DNA of 64,000 bases from Hyunsoonleella pacifica (GTDB lineage: Bacteria > Bacteroidota > Bacteroidia > Flavobacteriales > Flavobacteriaceae). Below are positions 62,058 to 64,000 of the stretch, piece after piece; the stretch's first letter is position 1, and each line of letters opens with the position of its first letter. A program made the position numbers and the translations under genes. Below the pieces are notes generated by a model. It worked only from the letters and a program-made list of their open reading frames with translations. It had not been told where the DNA came from and did no database searches. The stretch lies in assembly GCF_004310335.1 (NCBI RefSeq), contig NZ_SIRS01000003.1, positions 1-64,000 on the forward strand, read 5' to 3'.

Positions 62058-63524
62058 TTAATGTAATCCTACTAAATCTCCACTTACATCTTTTGATGGT
62101 AAGTCTGATTTACCCATTAAGTATAAGTCTACTTGCCTTGCTGCTTCTCTTCCTTCTGAAATTGCCCAAACGATTAGAGATTGGCCACGGCGCATATCAC
62201 CAGCAGTAAATATATTTGAAATATTAGTTTGATATTTACCATACTCTGCTTTATAGTTAGAACGGGCATCGGTTTCTATACCTAATTTATCAGCCAATGT
62301 ACTTTCTGGACCTGTAAAACCTAGTGCTAGTAATGCTAAATCACAAGGCCATGTTTTTTCTGTACCTTCAACTTCAATCAATTGAGGGCGCTGTCCTGGC
62401 ACCATTTTCCACTCTACATTTACAGTTTTTAAACCTGTAAGCTTATTGTTTTTATCTGTAATAAATTCTTTTGTATTAATTAACCAGTTTCGTTCTACAC
62501 CTTCTTGATGAGAAGATGACGTTTTTAACTGTAAAGGCCAAAAAGGCCATGGCGTTGTTGGAGAACGATGTCCAGGAGGCTTTGGCATAATTTCAAAATT
62601 AACTACTGATTTTGCTCCGTGTCTATTAGATGTCCCTATACAGTCAGAACCAGTATCTCCCCCTCCAATCACAATTACATTCTTATCAGTAGCCATCACT
62701 TGATTATCCACTTTTTTCCCAAACAATACTTTGGTTTGCTGTGTTAAAAAGTCCATAGCTTGTACTACACCATCTGCATCAATACCAGGAGTTGGTAAAC
62801 TTCTTCTTTCAGTAGCACCACCACATAGCACAACTGCATCAAAAGCTTTTAATGCTTCAACATCATAATTTACACCAACATTAACATTAGTTTTAAACGT
62901 GATGCCTTCGGCTTCTAAAATAGCTAAGCGACGATCTATAATCTCCTTCTCCATTTTAAAGTTAGGAATACCATAACGTAATAATCCTCCAATTTCGTCA
63001 TCACGTTCAAAAACAGTAACGGTATGTCCTGCTCTATTTAATTGTTGTGCTGCTGCTAAACCTGCAGGACCAGAACCCACAACGGCTATAGTTTTCCCTG
63101 TTCTTGTTTTGGGAGGCTGTGGTTTTATCCAACCTTCTTGAAAAGCGCGCTCTACAATTTGTTTTTCAATATTTTCAATAGAAACTGGATCTTCAATAAT
63201 ACCTAACACACATGATTTTTCACATGGCGCAGGACAAAGACGACCCGTAAATTCAGGAAAATTATTTGTTGAGTGTAATATCCAAGAGGCTTTTTGCCAC
63301 TCCCCTTGATGTACCATATGGTTAAAATCTGGAATAAGATTTCCTAATGGACAACCACTATGACAAAACGGAATGCCACAGTCCATACAACGTGAACCTT
63401 GTTTAGTGATTTCCTCCTCAGACAGAGGCACTGTAAATTCTTTATAATGTTTTACACGGTCTTTTACAGGCGTGTATGTTTCATCTTGTCTTTCAAATTC
63501 TTTAAAACCTGTTACTTTCCCCAT
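62058..63524 (-). CDS. gltD: Glutamate synthase small (beta) subunit
   Basis: A 488-residue NADPH-dependent flavoprotein that supplies electrons to GltB for glutamate synthesis from glutamine and 2-oxoglutarate. Cysteine motifs for [4Fe-4S] clusters are in the N-terminal 110 residues (CMDCGIPFCHSGCPLGN, LCPAPCEKSC). The FAD site GSGPAGLAAAQQLNRAG and a GGGDTGSDCIG NADP site follow, and the C-terminal IFTAGDMRRGQSLIVWAI is present. It is of usual length, 4 bases downstream of gltB, so the subunits are produced together. Confidence 0.96.
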   Translation of the reverse strand: MGKVTGFKEFERQDETYTPVKDRVKHYKEFTVPLSEEEITKQGSRCMDCGIPFCHSGCPLGNLIPDFNHMVHQGEWQKASWILHSTNNFPEFTGRLCPAPCEKSCVLGIIEDPVSIENIEKQIVERAFQEGWIKPQPPKTRTGKTIAVVGSGPAGLAAAQQLNRAGHTVTVFERDDEIGGLLRYGIPNFKMEKEIIDRRLAILEAEGITFKTNVNVGVNYDVEALKAFDAVVLCGGATERRSLPTPGIDADGVVQAMDFLTQQTKVLFGKKVDNQVMATDKNVIVIGGGDTGSDCIGTSNRHGAKSVVNFEIMPKPPGHRSPTTPWPFWPLQLKTSSSHQEGVERNWLINTKEFITDKNNKLTGLKTVNVEWKMVPGQRPQLIEVEGTEKTWPCDLALLALGFTGPESTLADKLGIETDARSNYKAEYGKYQTNISNIFTAGDMRRGQSLIVWAISEGREAARQVDLYLMGKSDLPSKDVSGDLVGLH

Positions 63525-63528
63525 GATT

Positions 63529-64000
63529 CTAAGCTGTTAATTCTTCTACCATTTGTTCTTCAGTCTCTAAACGCTTTAATGCACGTTTATATTCAATTGG
63601 CATTACTTTTACAAAGTTGCCCAAAGCAGTATCCCAATCTGATAATAAAGTTTTTGCAATTTTACTATTTGTATACAGTTGATGCTTTTCAATAGATGCT
63701 TTTAATTCATTAGCATCTTCACTAGTAATATCTTCAAACTCTATGGTTTCTGTATTACACAATCCATTTACAAATTTGTTATCAGGATCGTAAACATAAG
63801 CAATACCTCCACTCATACCTGCTGCAAAATTTCTTCCTGTTTTTCCAAGAACTATTACTCTACCTCCTGTCATATACTCACAACAGTGATCTCCAACACC
63901 TTCAACTACTGTTGTTGCTCCTGAATTTCGTACAGCAAAACGTTCTCCTGCAATACCATTAATGTATGCTTGACCATTTACTGCTCCAAATAAACATACA
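63529..64000 (-). CDS. gltB: Glutamate synthase large (alpha) subunit, C-terminal part, cut by window edge
   Basis: The last 156 codons of gltB are inside the window. The frame is open from the edge and reads VNGQAYINGIAGERFAVRNS, then VEGVGDHCCEYMTGG and VIVLGKTGRNFAAGMSGGIA. These are the conserved GXGXG-type beta-helix rungs of the GltB C-terminal domain. The final residues (RLETEEQMVEELTA) are followed by the stop and, 4 bases later, gltD. An internal Met (of EYMTGG) is not the start. The synthase, FMN and amidotransferase domains lie off the right edge. Confidence 0.95.
   Translation of the reverse strand, partial: VCLFGAVNGQAYINGIAGERFAVRNSGATTVVEGVGDHCCEYMTGGRVIVLGKTGRNFAAGMSGGIAYVYDPDNKFVNGLCNTETIEFEDITSEDANELKASIEKHQLYTNSKIAKTLLSDWDTALGNFVKVMPIEYKRALKRLETEEQMVEELTA

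Overview
The window looks like chromosomal DNA from a member of the Flavobacteriaceae (Bacteroidota). The support is low G+C with AT-rich spacers, two SusC/SusD outer-membrane uptake pairs, a type IX secretion (Por) C-terminal sorting domain, a FecR/ECF-sigma controlled TonB receptor with an STN domain, several '-7' promoter boxes of the form TAnnTTTG, absence of Shine-Dalgarno sequences, and a FolK-deoxynucleoside kinase fusion. Nothing points to a plasmid or prophage; most of the window is ordinary core chromosome with a few accessory clusters.

Layout. 1-6762 (minus): an AraC-type membrane regulator, then susC, susD and the start of a probable secreted subtilisin-like peptidase cut by the left edge. 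6970-10524: envelope sugar genes (galE, a DegT-type sugar aminotransferase, and waaA facing the other way). 10621-10998: an Ala-rich, LEA-like small lipoprotein. 11222-26819: a second uptake locus. It has an ECF sigma factor diverging from its FecR anti-sigma, an STN-SusC and a SusD. Beyond a strong terminator come a secreted amidohydrolase, two TlpA-type thioredoxin lipoproteins, an M16 peptidase and a DsbD-like electron importer that could recharge the TlpA proteins. 26932-30194: a class V PLP enzyme, a tiny protein resembling only the C-terminal domain of the acetolactate synthase regulatory subunit, and a group II PLP decarboxylase.

30473-38364: two tRNAs (Gly-GCC and Leu-TAA, minus strand, with a recognisable promoter and terminator), mutS, a TrmH-family RNA methyltransferase, two small-molecule-type methyltransferases, an unrecognised lipoprotein, folK-dNK and a small membrane-anchored LuxR-type regulator. 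38471-41783: small stand-alone genes (two VOC proteins, DUF4199, DUF1801, TauE/SafE, an LEA-DUF4870 protein) and a dispersed palindromic repeat. 41841-43387: a compact arsenic-type operon (arsR with a perfect 20-bp palindromic operator, a DUF6428 protein, a thioredoxin-type arsC) without a pump gene. 43405-47980 (minus): GNAT, aspartokinase, an OlsF-like two-domain acyltransferase (aminolipid synthesis) and a carboxypeptidase-regulatory-like protein. 48102-49109: fbp.

49176-51964 (minus): three exported proteins, including one with four 75-residue repeats and a T9SS sorting domain. 52168-61967 is the least explained block. Two unrecognised proteins are transcribed away from a palindrome-rich spacer. 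On the other side lie two near-identical 52-residue lipoproteins, a TPR sensor kinase with its response regulator, and three exported proteins (M48 metalloprotease, VWA-TPR protein, unrecognised protein). The right edge holds gltD and the 3' part of gltB.

All functional calls rest on reading motifs and gene order; no database search was run.
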